From the NCBI RefSeq assembly GCF_002744245.1, contig NZ_NKHG01000118.1:1-64000 (forward strand): DNA of 64,000 bases, given 5' to 3'. The stretch's first letter is position 1. The number at the start of each line of letters is the position of its first letter. The notes beneath the pieces were generated by a model. It was not told the origin of the DNA and did no database searches. It saw only the letters and a list, made by a program, of their open reading frames with translations. The translations under genes and the position numbers were made by a program. Below are positions 10,000 through 19,165 of the stretch, one piece after another. The DNA comes from Bacillus pumilus. Its GTDB lineage: Bacteria > Bacillota > Bacilli > Bacillales > Bacillaceae.

Positions 10000-10082
10000 T
10001 TATTGTATCATTATTGTTAATACAAAAAATATATCTGTATCAGTTCGTGATGCAGAGGATGTTGTAGGTTTACCATAAAAAT

Positions 10083-10129
10083 TAAAAAAGTCTCGTTTGA
10101 GGGAAATAACTCAAATGAGACTTTTTCTG
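10083..10129. terminator. Strong bidirectional hairpin
   Basis: AAAAAGTCTC-TTTGAG pairs with CTCAAA-GAGACTTTTT, flanked by A and T runs on both strands. It ends the metallo-hydrolase remnant on the minus strand. Confidence 0.7.
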
Positions 10130-10148
10130 TTTCAATTACCGGACTTAC

Positions 10149-10424
10149 TTAATAACCATTTACAAAATAAGTGATCGTTTCTATCTCATCTTCTTTGAGT
10201 TCTCTGTTGACGTATGCTTGGTATTCACTCATGATTCTCTGCCTATCTCCAACGCACAGATCGGTATATTTCGCAATCATCCTAAGCCTGTCTGTTTCCT
10301 GACGAAATTCCTCTTTTGTCCACGGTCTTTGGTGTGATGGAATATACGTATCGGCACCAAAAGCATCTAACTCATCTAAAAGGCGCAATGTTTCCTTCAT
10401 CGTATAATGTAATTTTTCGGCATA
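10149..10424 (-). pseudogene. 3' remnant of MBL-fold metallo-hydrolase
   Basis: The last 90 or so codons of this frame read like the C-terminus of a Bacillus metallo-beta-lactamase-fold hydrolase: LDELDAFGADTYIPSHQRPW followed by a charged helical tail. The N-terminal part with the metal-binding HxHxDH motif is absent. Upstream the sequence runs straight into the end of a helicase gene in another frame. The fragment therefore looks like the residue of a deletion or recombination. Identification as an MBL enzyme rests on the IPSH motif and is moderate. Confidence 0.5.
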
Positions 10425-11788
10425 CATCTTCAAAATATTTAGTAAACGAAGAAACACCTGAATAAGATATTGATAGGTACTCTTTAGCACGAGTCATTCC
10501 TATATACATCAAAGACACTTCTTTCTCTTGATCCGCTTTATACTTTAATGGCAATAGATCAGCTTTCACAATAAAAACTGAGTGAAAATCGAGACCTTTA
10601 CTACTATCAAGGGAACATATTTTGACCGTCTCTTTCTCTGTATTAAACTTATGTTTTGTTGCACCATTTTCAGTTATCCAATTGTATGGAATATTCTTTG
10701 CTTGAAATGCCAATTGAATCGCTGATATATAATGACTGTTATGTCCCTTTATACGGTATAAAATGGCTATTTCAGAGTAAGGTATGTTTTTTTCAAAGTG
10801 TTGATCCACTATTTGTTTAGTAATCTCCTCTATTTCTTCTTTAAAGGTATTACATCTTAAAAGATCTACCTCTGGTCCTTTACGTTTTGTCTTTTTTGGA
10901 GGGATGATTTCGATTGTCTCTGTCTTTTCTTGTTTTAATTTATGATCTAAAGCTCTATGGCTATCGTAAAATTTCCATGCAAAAGCCACAATTTGTGACG
11001 TATTACGATAATTTATATTTAAGATTCTAGATCTACCTCTAAAATCAAGCCCCGTATCTTTCACATAGCTTCTACTTTTTCGATAGATATTTTGCGCTCT
11101 ATCTTCTACTAGTAGCAAAGATTGTGACTCTTGATTTAAACATAAACTGATGAGATGCAACCAGCTTCCTTCAAAGTCTTGTCCTTCATCAATTAAAATG
11201 GCATCATACTTTACAGGAGTTAAAGTATCATTTTCTATCTTTTCAATGTAGCTATCTATTTCAAGTTCTGAAATTCCATGATCTTTCTTAATCCAGTGGT
11301 GGAAATTTAAAATTTGTATATTATTTAAATTCGTTATTCGTTTTTGTTCGGATGTTAATAGCTCATCTGGTTCGGTAAATTTAGAATGAATCATTTGTTT
11401 AATATTTTGTTTCAAAGCTACATTGTAACAGAGTATTAATATTTTCCATTCTGGATGTTGTTCTGCTAACATTTTTGCTCTGCTTGCTAAGATTAAAGTT
11501 TTTCCACTGCCTGCTACCCCTCTAATTAGACGATGCTTATCACCAATGTTTAGCTAAGTTTTCTTGATGCAGATCCATCGTTTTGATGTTTCGAAGAGAT
11601 AATAACAGCTTATCTTGGTATGGGACTAGTTCGCAATCTGCCCCAAGGCGTGCCCATTTTATCAATAGGAAAGTGCCTGTCTGTTTAGTTGTGATTTTTA
11701 CTTTTATTAATTTTGTGAATGATCTCTTTATATACATATATTTTGATAAATTACATAGCCTATAATAACTGTAATGGCTAATTATCAA
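10372..11788 (-). pseudogene. UvrD/PcrA-like helicase, frameshifted and truncated
   Basis: The 366-codon body has superfamily 1 helicase motifs: DAILIDEGQDFEGSW (motif II), NYRNTSQIVAFAW, ICSLDSSKGLDFHSVFIV (motif V) and YIGMTRAKEYLSIS (motif VI). Reading upstream past its first ATG gives Walker A GVAGSGKT (motif I) and then a stop. The matching Q-motif-like end, MDLHQENLAKH, lies in the next frame (11540-11788), so a frameshift near 11550 splits the gene. The C-terminal 16 residues are read through the MBL remnant, so the 3' end is also replaced. A functional product is unlikely. Confidence 0.75.
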
Positions 11789-12090
11789 ATGTAAAACTTA
11801 TCTTTTTTCCTATCGTTGTATTATACAATCACTTAATAACTAGATGAAAACTAATTGTATTTCTATTTGTAGTTTTTTGTTCATTAATACGATTCTATAT
11901 TAGCGTAGCACTTCTTTAAATGCAGAATATTGTTCATAGATGCACAATTATTTGATTGCACTTTCTCATATAAATTTTCCCTTCGAATAGTCAAGAAATA
12001 TATTTACATCACAGAACTCTTAGGTAATTATCAACTTATAAAATTGATTGCCCTGCTTAAATTAAAATTTCAACTTCTTTTAAATACAAG
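11789..12090. other. AT-rich gap without a gene
   Basis: About 300 bp of strongly AT-rich sequence lies between the decayed helicase and the restriction gene. No open frame with a Shine-Dalgarno and no clear hairpin was seen. It may hold the lost N-terminus of the helicase. Confidence 0.5.
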
Positions 12091-13035
12091 TTAACTTTTA
12101 TTTATTTGCAATTCACAATGAACTTTGTATTCTTCAAAAGGTTCACGTACATAGTTCTTATTTACACTTTTTAATCTTGTTTCTATAGCTAACAAACGAT
12201 TTTTATAAAATTCAGTCGATAAATCCCTTCTTTTTTTCCAACTGTTGCTTATATCAATCATTTCAAATAAAAACTTAGTAAGACCATAAACGTTATTATA
12301 TTCATTATATGAGTTTAATTTAAGATCATCTGGTACCACCAAAGTAATATTATGCGATGATAAAGCCTCAATAGTATTTTTTGTTATTCCTGCATCTAAT
12401 GTTACAAGGAACATCTCATGTGCTCCGGTACGTGTCATTTCTTCAATTACTTCCTGCCATCTTTCTCTTAGAGAAGTTTTCATAGAAACTAATGCACACC
12501 TTCGCCTTTCTTCACTATATTCAGTTACTCCTGGAACAACGCAATCAACCAATTTACCTAATCTATCTGTTTTGAATAATTTTGATCCAATTACACCTTG
12601 GTTATCAAATACTACTCCAGTGCGCAACAATAAAATTTCAATAATAGCTTCAAATTCCTTCCCAGCTCTGGAACGACGCGAGTTTGTATGACTTTTGGAT
12701 AACTCAAATAAATGCTCACTGTACCTTTCTAAAAAGTCAGAAATAATTTTTTTCGGATCTTCACTATGCATTTGCAAAGTATCCATAAAATCGCTATCTG
12801 ATGATATTAGATATTCACTTGTGTTTGAAGTTAATTCCCGCTCAAATACTAAATATCTTTCCCAACAAACTTCTCTTAAATAATATAAAATCTCCGTACA
12901 ATGCTCCAAAAAATAAGTTTGGTCACCTTGGAAAAACGGTGATTGTTCAAAGACTTCTTCAACTAGCTTTTTTGGTTTTGTCATTATATTTGTTCTATTT
13001 TTTTTTACATATTTTTTAAAAGCTTCAATACTCAA
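12091..13035 (-). CDS. EcoRII-C-like type II restriction endonuclease
   Basis: The 314-residue protein resembles the catalytic domain of EcoRII and its relatives (SsoII, PspGI). RRSRAGKEFE lies at 121-129. A PD-(D/E)XK core follows: Asp164 in KLVDCVVPG and Lys186 in VSMKTSLRERWQEVIEEM, matching the K-T-x-x-x-x-R-W pattern of EcoRII. Cleavage at a CC(N)GG-type site is plausible from the family but not readable here. Translation starts at TTG (13035), 7 nt after GGAGG; no ATG is available. It is divergent from the methylase, the usual layout for SsoII-type systems. Very AT-rich, suggesting transfer. Confidence 0.82.
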   Translation of the reverse strand: MSIEAFKKYVKKNRTNIMTKPKKLVEEVFEQSPFFQGDQTYFLEHCTEILYYLREVCWERYLVFERELTSNTSEYLISSDSDFMDTLQMHSEDPKKIISDFLERYSEHLFELSKSHTNSRRSRAGKEFEAIIEILLLRTGVVFDNQGVIGSKLFKTDRLGKLVDCVVPGVTEYSEERRRCALVSMKTSLRERWQEVIEEMTRTGAHEMFLVTLDAGITKNTIEALSSHNITLVVPDDLKLNSYNEYNNVYGLTKFLFEMIDISNSWKKRRDLSTEFYKNRLLAIETRLKSVNKNYVREPFEEYKVHCELQINKS

Positions 13036-13101
13036 AATGAATCCTCCTATAAACCTATTTCTTCTATTTTGACCTATTTTTTAGAATCTAGCAATAAGCT
13101 A

Positions 13102-13130
13102 TGGACAAGCGAACGTACGGTTGGTATAAT
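13102..13130 (+). promoter_or_regulatory. Methylase promoter
   Basis: TGGACA (13102-13107), a 17-bp spacer and TATAAT (13125-13130), with a TG extended -10. The predicted start is near 13137, just ahead of the palindrome. Confidence 0.65.
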
Positions 13131-13142
13131 TGTGTTGTTAAC

Positions 13143-13157
13143 AGGACAATTAGTCCT
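13143..13157. promoter_or_regulatory. Palindromic operator for HTH-methylase
   Basis: AGGACAATTAGTCCT has 5-bp perfect arms around a 5-bp AT core. It lies between the methylase promoter and its GGAGG. From memory, M.SsoII binds a very similar 15-bp GGAC/GTCC palindrome through its N-terminal HTH to control its own gene and that of the endonuclease. The same role is inferred here. Confidence 0.7.
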
Positions 13158-13179
13158 CATTTTAACACGGAGGTTACTT

Positions 13180-14355
13180 ATGAATCTTTCAAATATGATT
13201 AAAAATAAACGTAAAAAGTTAGGTATGACACAGAAAGAACTTTCTGATTCACTTGGAATGGGTAAATATGGTGAAAGAACTATTAGAAGATGGGAGAATG
13301 GGGAGTCTGTGCCATCTCCAATCGAATATAATGCAATAATAAATTTTCCAGAAAATCCCTCATTCAAGAATGACAAGAATCCGAAATTCACAATGATTGA
13401 TTTATTTGCAGGAATAGGCGGTATTAGATTGGCATTTCAAAAACAAGGTGGGAAATCAGTTTTTGCTTCAGAATGGGATAAATTTTCAGTTAAAACTTAT
13501 AAAGCTAATTATGGAGAAACTCCAGTTGGAGATATAACTTTAATCGATGAGAAAGATATCCCAGACCACGACATTCTTTTAGCAGGTTTCCCCTGTCAAC
13601 CCTTTTCCCAAGCAGGTTTAAAAAAGGGATTTGAAGATACCCGAGGAACGTTATTCTTTGATATTGCTCGTATCATAAAAGAGAAACGGCCGAAAGCATT
13701 TTTATTGGAGAACGTAAAACAATTAAAAGGACACGACAAAGGACGTACATTAAAAACTATAATACAGATCTTAGAAAATGAATTAAATTATACTGTTTAT
13801 TATAAAGTTTTACGGGCAGCAGATTTTGGAGTACCTCAAAATCGAGAAAGAATTTACATTGTAGGTTTTTATAATCCACTTACAGGAAATGAAGTAAGCT
13901 TTGAATTTCCAAAACCTACACATGAACCTACTAGAGTTGGTGACATATTAGAATCGGATGTGGATGAAAAATACACGATTTCAGACCGTCTTTATCAAGG
14001 ACACCTAAGAAGAAAAGAAGAACACAAAAAGAAAGGTAATGGTTTTGGTTTTTCATTATTTAATGCTGAAAGCCCCTATACAAACACGATTAGCGCTAGA
14101 TATTACAAAGATGGCAGCGAAATTTTAATTGACCAAGGAGTTTCGAAAAACCCCCGAAAATTAACTCCTAGAGAATGTGCTAGACTACAAGGGTTTCCAG
14201 ATAACTTTATTATTCCGGTGTCTGATACACAAGCATACAGACAATTTGGGAATTCCGTAGCCGTTCCCGTAGTTGAAGCAGTCGCAAAGGAAATTTTAAA
14301 ATCCCTTACTATAATGGATAAAAATATTTTTAAGAAGGAGTTAGTTAAATTATAA
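13180..14355 (+). CDS. C5-cytosine DNA methyltransferase with N-terminal HTH
   Basis: This is a 391-residue type II modification enzyme that methylates cytosine C5 using SAM. Residues 1-60 form an XRE-like helix-turn-helix (MTQKELSDSLGMG, TIRRWENGE). The methylase motifs follow: I DLFAGIGG (74-81), IV GFPCQPFSQ with catalytic Cys139, VI ENVKQL, VIII QNRERIYIVGF, IX RECARLQGFP and X QFGNSVAVP. An upstream non-ATG start would add 37 residues running through the promoter and operator; the ATG at 13180 has GGAGG 6 nt before it and is correct. The fused HTH probably makes it the regulator of the divergent restriction gene, as in SsoII. Confidence 0.93.
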   Translation: MNLSNMIKNKRKKLGMTQKELSDSLGMGKYGERTIRRWENGESVPSPIEYNAIINFPENPSFKNDKNPKFTMIDLFAGIGGIRLAFQKQGGKSVFASEWDKFSVKTYKANYGETPVGDITLIDEKDIPDHDILLAGFPCQPFSQAGLKKGFEDTRGTLFFDIARIIKEKRPKAFLLENVKQLKGHDKGRTLKTIIQILENELNYTVYYKVLRAADFGVPQNRERIYIVGFYNPLTGNEVSFEFPKPTHEPTRVGDILESDVDEKYTISDRLYQGHLRRKEEHKKKGNGFGFSLFNAESPYTNTISARYYKDGSEILIDQGVSKNPRKLTPRECARLQGFPDNFIIPVSDTQAYRQFGNSVAVPVVEAVAKEILKSLTIMDKNIFKKELVKL

Positions 14356-14452
14356 TCAGCATTTTTAATTCTTAAGAATGCATAATTTATTTAGACATGT
14401 GTTTTACTATATCTTTTAGTTGTTAAGGTATGTCTTATGAATTGCTCTTTTT

Positions 14453-14478
14453 AAATACCGCCTAAGGCGGTATTTTAT
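14453..14478 (+). terminator. Methylase terminator
   Basis: Perfect 10-bp stem AAATACCGCC/GGCGGTATTT with a 3-nt loop and trailing T residues. Confidence 0.75.
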
Positions 14479-14601
14479 TAATCCCTTGGCTAATTTAATA
14501 AATTCTCTATATTGTCTTCGTAATTGAAACAGCCTCTATTCTGATTTCGAAATATTTATTATTATGTTTTATGGCATATACTATCTTTAATTCCTTTTTC
14601 A

Positions 14602-15090
14602 TTAGTTTCGAACATAAATAATTTTAGAGTCATTTATTAACTTTTGTGTAATAGTTAAATTCCAAGCTCTCATTCTACTATGCCATTTTTTGTTTTTGAG
14701 GAAATTTGTCCAATTTAGTTCTATTATTTTCTCAAGAACGTAATCTTCGTTAAATTTCACCACTATAATATATTCAAACTTTTGTAATTCTGGTTCTTTA
14801 GAATCTGGCTCATTAAGTCCGTAAAAAACTCCTGTTACTTTACCTGTAGTAGATTTTATACTATACCTTTCACCTTTGACACTTATTGCATCTATGTTTT
14901 GTGTACCTATAGGTGCTGGCTGTAAATTTGGCAACCCTATAGTGTTACAATATTGATTTATTGCTAAATATTCTCCCAAATCACCTAATAAGTTTTTACT
15001 TCTAATAATTCCTCGTTTTTTTAATTCATTGATTACTTCTCCATATGCCTTAATCAAATCATCGTCTGATAGTTTACTTATTAAATCCAT
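14602..15090 (-). CDS. Putative PD-(D/E)XK-fold nuclease-like protein
   Basis: This soluble protein has 162 residues and no name I recognise with confidence. The layout fits a restriction-like fold: Glu40 in LLGDLGEYLA on an N-terminal helix, Asp67 in GTQNIDAISV, then a strand ending YSIKST with Lys79. This gives a D-x11-(S)-I-K variant of the PD-(D/E)XK core. Similar small proteins occur beside restriction-modification genes. It lies convergent with the methylase and may be an accessory of that system or a separate defence gene. It begins at ATG 15090 with an AAGGAG just upstream. Low GC like the R-M genes. Confidence 0.6.
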   Translation of the reverse strand: MDLISKLSDDDLIKAYGEVINELKKRGIIRSKNLLGDLGEYLAINQYCNTIGLPNLQPAPIGTQNIDAISVKGERYSIKSTTGKVTGVFYGLNEPDSKEPELQKFEYIIVVKFNEDYVLEKIIELNWTNFLKNKKWHSRMRAWNLTITQKLINDSKIIYVRN

Positions 15091-15145
15091 CCTTTTTCTC
15101 CTTGATGAAGTATTTCTTTTCTAAAGGGAACATTTTGTTTATCAT

Positions 15146-15625
15146 TCACTTATGATAAGGCTCCCCCCGCACAATCCGAAACGCCCGATAAATCTGCTCC
15201 ACCAGCACCAACCTCATCAACTGATGCGGAAACGTCATCCTCGAAAACGACAGCTTTTCATTCGCGCGCTGCATGACAGCGTCACTTAATCCAAGCGATC
15301 CGCCAATAACGAAACATACCTTGCTTTTTCCGTATGTTGCTAGCTTATCTATTGTATCGGCTAATTCTTCGGAGCTTTTCATTTTTCCTTCGATGGCGAG
15401 GGCGATGACGTGGGCGTCTGGGTTGATTTTGCTTAGGATGCGTTCGCCTTCTTTGTCTTTGATGATTTTCATGTCTTGATCGCTGAGATGCTCGGGCGCT
15501 TTTTCGTCCGCGAGCTCAATGATTTCCATTTTCGCATAGGCCTGTAATCGCTTTGTGTATTCGGCTATGCCTTGCTTTAAATATTTCTCTTTTAATTTTC
15601 CTACTGTGATAATTGATATATTCAC
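15146..15625 (-). CDS. rlmH: 23S rRNA (pseudouridine1915-N3)-methyltransferase
   Basis: RlmH is a small SPOUT methyltransferase that methylates pseudouridine 1915 of 23S rRNA in assembled 70S ribosomes. The 159-residue length is standard. The SAM-binding trefoil knot is seen in [16 protein letters not shown], and the C-terminal signature is [20 protein letters not shown] followed by GEPYHK. It is the last core gene before the accessory island, in the same position relative to walRK-htrC as in B. subtilis. Confidence 0.97.
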   Translation of the reverse strand: MNISIITVGKLKEKYLKQGIAEYTKRLQAYAKMEIIELADEKAPEHLSDQDMKIIKDKEGERILSKINPDAHVIALAIEGKMKSSEELADTIDKLATYGKSKVCFVIGGSLGLSDAVMQRANEKLSFSRMTFPHQLMRLVLVEQIYRAFRIVRGEPYHK

Positions 15626-15705
15626 AGGTCATCCCCACCTTAAGAACAAGTTATTCATATAAGTTATCAACAATTGTGGATAAAATTTGTGTATTTTGTG
15701 TCCGA

Positions 15706-15876
15706 TCATTCGTTCCCCACTATATATATTGCAGGTTCATCGCACAATTCACAGGTTGTGGATAAACTGTGTGTATGTTCGATTTTTCTGAATTCTGGTG
15801 GCATTTCGTGATCATCTATGTACATGTCTAGTACGGTTTCTATATGTTCTGCACAAGCATAAAATGTTTTGTTCAT
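15706..15876 (-). CDS. CxxH/CxxC small protein (YyzF family)
   Basis: This 56-residue protein begins MNKTFYACAEHIETVLDMY and has a C-terminal CELC pair. The paired CxxH and CxxC motifs suggest metal binding. It is a known small family next to rlmH in Bacillus; its function is unknown. A longer GTG start at 15915 would overlap the Shine-Dalgarno GGAGG; the ATG at 15876 lies 12 nt after it, which is slightly long. Confidence 0.75.
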   Translation of the reverse strand: MNKTFYACAEHIETVLDMYIDDHEMPPEFRKIEHTHSLSTTCELCDEPAIYIVGNE

Positions 15877-16006
15877 AAGTTTCTGATTCCTCCAATATGT
15901 TGTCTTGTTATTCACAAGTGTTTCGCTCTTTGTTCAATATAACCGATTTATTCACATGTTAATAGTCTTTTACCATTTTCCACACCTTTTATCCACAAAC
16001 AAAACG

Positions 16007-16036
16007 AAAAAGCCTCCACTTCCGTGAAGGCTTCTT
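16007..16036 (-). terminator. Terminator of ECF transporter operon
   Basis: AAAGCCT-CAC/GTG-AGGCTT stem with a T run on the minus strand, overlapping the end of the ecfT gene. Confidence 0.75.
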
Positions 16037-16037
16037 T

Positions 16038-16868
16038 CTATATAAACGGATTATAAAATCTCGTTCCTCTTACAAAAGTAATCACAAGCGACACGATGAG
16101 CACCACACCAACAAATATTAACGCAGCATAATCTGCTTTTTGAAAGTCTTTGGCGGTAAACCATGTGCGCTTTTTATGCTTTCCAAATCCACGCAGCTCC
16201 ATCGCATTGCTAATCGTTTCAATCCGCTCTAGGCTGGAGAAAATCAGCGGCATCACAATCGATAACGCATTTTTGATTCGTTTCCCCAGTTTTTCGTTCT
16301 TTGATAAATCAATTCCTCTTGCTTGTTGAGAAATCGCAATCGTTCGGAAATCCCGCTGGATATCTGGAATATAGCGCAGAGCAATCGCAACAGCATAGGA
16401 AATTCGGTAGCTGACCCCGATTCGACTGAGCGATGAGGCGAATTCACTTGGGTTCGTTGTAACGATAAATAAAAGCGCTGCTGGCATGACCGTCACATAT
16501 TTGAGTGTAATGTTCAATTGATAGAAAAGCTGTTCAAGTGTGACATTGTACCAGCCTGCGATATGAAACAGCTCGTGTTTTGCTCCGTAGATGGCAACAC
16601 CTTGCTGGGGCGCAAAGATATAAATGGCGATGTTGTTGATCACAAGGAAAATTGCCAGCACGATCACCACGAAGGATATATCACGGAATCGCACGTTCGA
16701 TAGCTGAAAGAATACGATACTGACGGCTAGCATGAAGACTAGAACGCCTGTATCATATGTGAGCATCGCTGCGGATGACCAGAGGATAAAGCAAATGAGT
16801 TTGGTTGCACCTGTCAGCCGATGAATTGGCGAGGGGCGATCGATATAGGACAGCATGTCTACAGCCAT
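16038..16868 (-). CDS. ECF transporter transmembrane component (EcfT)
   Basis: This 276-residue membrane protein has about five or six hydrophobic segments. It has the EcfT coupling motifs with Ala-Arg-Gly pattern: QQARGID near residue 182 and a second MELRGFGKHKKR near 223, which bind the ATPase. It energises the UPF0397 S component. The ATG overlaps the end of the ATPase gene by 10 bp, with AAGGA at 9 nt. It is last gene of the T-box-controlled operon. Confidence 0.9.
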   Translation of the reverse strand: MAVDMLSYIDRPSPIHRLTGATKLICFILWSSAAMLTYDTGVLVFMLAVSIVFFQLSNVRFRDISFVVIVLAIFLVINNIAIYIFAPQQGVAIYGAKHELFHIAGWYNVTLEQLFYQLNITLKYVTVMPAALLFIVTTNPSEFASSLSRIGVSYRISYAVAIALRYIPDIQRDFRTIAISQQARGIDLSKNEKLGKRIKNALSIVMPLIFSSLERIETISNAMELRGFGKHKKRTWFTAKDFQKADYAALIFVGVVLIVSLVITFVRGTRFYNPFI

Positions 16869-18574
16869 GTCATTCGTTCCTTTCTGTCAACCTCAATGAA
16901 GCGATCCACGAGTTCATTTGGATTTGGCCAGTCTGCTTTCAGCGCTAGTTCATAAAGCGATGTTTCCTTTAAGCTCGCTTTTTGAACAAGCAGCTGATCT
17001 GTCAGCACTTTGGCAGGTGTATCATCTGCGATTTTTTCTCCATCAGAAATAACAATGGTTCTTGTTGTGTATTCGAGCATCAAATGCATATCATGTGTAA
17101 TCATCAAGATCGTGACGCCCTGCTGATTTAATTGCTCTAAAAACGTCATCATCTCTGTGTAATGTCTAAAATCCTGTCCGGCGGTTGGCTCATCTAGAAT
17201 GATGATTTCTGGCTCTAATACAAGAATAGATGCAATGGTGACGCGCTTTTTCTGTCCAAAGCTGAGAGCAGAAATCGGCCAGTTCCGAAATGGATATAAG
17301 CCGCATACTTTTAGGACACACTCCACCCGTTCCTTGATATCGTCTTCCTTTACGCCTCTTAAAACGAGACCAAATGCGACTTCATCAAAGATCATTTGTT
17401 TAGAAATCATTTGATTTGGGTTTTGCATAACAACTCCGATTCGTTCGGAGCGCTGTTTGATTGTGTCTTCTGTGATGTCATCGCCATTTAGATGAATGGT
17501 CCCTTTTGTTGGCTTTTCGAATGCACAGAGCACCTTGGATAGTGTCGTCTTTCCTGCCCCATTGGCTCCTGCGATGCCGATCATTTCTCCTTTTTTGACG
17601 GTAAAAGAGATGTTGTTCAGCGTGTTTGGTCTTGTCGGATAGTCAAAGCTCAGCTCACGCACCTCTAGTAAATCCGGCGCTGCGATCTGCTCGACTGACG
17701 GCTCAGACGCTTCCATCCATTGCTCGATTTTCTCTTTTGCCTCTTCATTTAAGGTAAGATGCTGTAAATTAGCTATCTGATCTCCTGCTTCAACCGGAAT
17801 GCCTGCATATTTCATGGCCTTCACATATAATGGCTCACGCAAATACGCCTCCTCCAATACATTTGAAGCGAGCAATTCGTCCGGTGTCATATCCGCTGCA
17901 ATCGTTCCGTCATTGACGACGATGATGCGGTCGACATGTCGATAGAGAACATCCTCTAATCGGTGCTCGACCATCACGACGGTTTTTTTCGTTTCTTTTT
18001 GCAGTCGATCGATGAGGTCGATGACTTCTTTGCCTGTTGCTGGGTCGAGGCTCGCAAGTGGTTCATCAAACAGCAAAATGTCAACATCGTTGACAAGCAC
18101 GCCTGCAATGGCGACGCGCTGTTTTTGACCGCCTGACAGCTCATGCACGGATGATGCCAGCTTGCCGTCTACCTCTGTTAATCTCGCCGCTTCTGCTACA
18201 CGGGCTTTCATCTCTTCTCGCGTGATCTGATCATTTTCAAGCGTAAACGCGATGTCTTCTCCAACGGTCAGCCCGATAAACTGTCCATCAGGGTCCTGCA
18301 GTACCGTTCCAACGAGCTGTGAGAGGGAGAAAATGTTCTCTTTCTCTGCATTTTTCCCGCCAATGTGAAGACTTCCTTCCATAGAACCTTTATAAGACGC
18401 AGGAACTAGCCCATTGATACAATGGGCTAGTGTGCTTTTTCCCGATCCAGACGGGCCTGCGATGAGGACTTTTTCACCTTCATAGATGGTCAGGTTGATA
18501 TCTTTCAATGTCGGCTCTGACTGACTGCGATACTTGAATTCGAAATGTTCGAATTGAATCATCGGTTTCTTCAT
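16859..18574 (-). CDS. ECF transporter double ATPase (EcfA-EcfA')
   Basis: This 571-residue protein has two fused ABC ATPase domains. The first has Walker A AGPSGSGKST, signature LSGGQKQRVA and Walker B ILLFDEP. The second has GANGAGKTT, signature LSFGQKKRV and IIILDEP. It powers the ECF importer. The longest frame would start in the preceding gene; the ATG at 18574 follows AAGGTGG at a normal distance and gives a standard N-terminus. It sits between the S-component and EcfT genes. Confidence 0.92.
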   Translation of the reverse strand: MKKPMIQFEHFEFKYRSQSEPTLKDINLTIYEGEKVLIAGPSGSGKSTLAHCINGLVPASYKGSMEGSLHIGGKNAEKENIFSLSQLVGTVLQDPDGQFIGLTVGEDIAFTLENDQITREEMKARVAEAARLTEVDGKLASSVHELSGGQKQRVAIAGVLVNDVDILLFDEPLASLDPATGKEVIDLIDRLQKETKKTVVMVEHRLEDVLYRHVDRIIVVNDGTIAADMTPDELLASNVLEEAYLREPLYVKAMKYAGIPVEAGDQIANLQHLTLNEEAKEKIEQWMEASEPSVEQIAAPDLLEVRELSFDYPTRPNTLNNISFTVKKGEMIGIAGANGAGKTTLSKVLCAFEKPTKGTIHLNGDDITEDTIKQRSERIGVVMQNPNQMISKQMIFDEVAFGLVLRGVKEDDIKERVECVLKVCGLYPFRNWPISALSFGQKKRVTIASILVLEPEIIILDEPTAGQDFRHYTEMMTFLEQLNQQGVTILMITHDMHLMLEYTTRTIVISDGEKIADDTPAKVLTDQLLVQKASLKETSLYELALKADWPNPNELVDRFIEVDRKERMTWL

Positions 18575-18593
18575 TTGCGTGTTCCACCTTGCT

Positions 18594-19151
18594 TCATGAT
18601 GTTTCTTTCGATAGGCTGCCGCTTTTGCTTCTCGTTTTTGCATAGGCTGCAATGATGATGGTTCCAAGTACACCGACTGTGATGATGTTAGAAATCCCTG
18701 CTACGATGCCTTGAACAAACACTTTATTCGCAGGTTCTGCATAGATCACAATGTCGAGTACAGGGGCAATGACAAACCAGCCTAATGCCTGTGCGCCTGC
18801 TTGTACGGCGTTAAAGAGCGTAATTTTTTTCCAGCCAAAGTCTCCCTCTTCTACTTTTAAACGGTTTGAAATGAAGCCGATCAATAAACCAACAACACCC
18901 GAAACGATAATCCAGCTCCACCAAGGGCCAAATGTGGTGGCATCTTTAATGAGATGGCCAATAAAACCAATCAGTGCGCCTGCAATAGGACCAAATAATA
19001 CGGCCATTAACGCAAGGAAAGCGTACGATGTTTCAATTTGTGTATTCGGAATTCCAGTTGGAATGGAGACGAAGCGTCCTAAAATGACAAAGACGGCTGC
19101 GCCAATTCCGATGGCAACGACAGTTTTCGTTGAAAGTTGTTTACCTGCCAT
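18594..19151 (-). CDS. ECF transporter S component, UPF0397 family
   Basis: This 185-residue integral membrane protein has about five hydrophobic helices and the typical S-component opening ([20 protein letters not shown]) with the signature [17 protein letters not shown]. It is the substrate-binding subunit. UPF0397 has no agreed substrate. The operon T-box reads a methionine codon, so methionine or a precursor is a sensible guess. The gene is translationally close to the upstream adenosyltransferase (14 bp gap). Confidence 0.9.
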   Translation of the reverse strand: MAGKQLSTKTVVAIGIGAAVFVILGRFVSIPTGIPNTQIETSYAFLALMAVLFGPIAGALIGFIGHLIKDATTFGPWWSWIIVSGVVGLLIGFISNRLKVEEGDFGWKKITLFNAVQAGAQALGWFVIAPVLDIVIYAEPANKVFVQGIVAGISNIITVGVLGTIIIAAYAKTRSKSGSLSKETS

Positions 19152-19165
19152 GATGTTTCCTCCTC

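Noticed and set aside
10030-10074. Plus-strand tail reading ISVSVRDAEDVVGLP then stop
   Set aside because: It looks protein-like but is too short, has no start or upstream body, and lies between two terminators.
13069-13179. N-terminal 37-residue extension of the methylase
   Set aside because: It reads through the promoter and operator; a strong GGAGG precedes the ATG at 13180.
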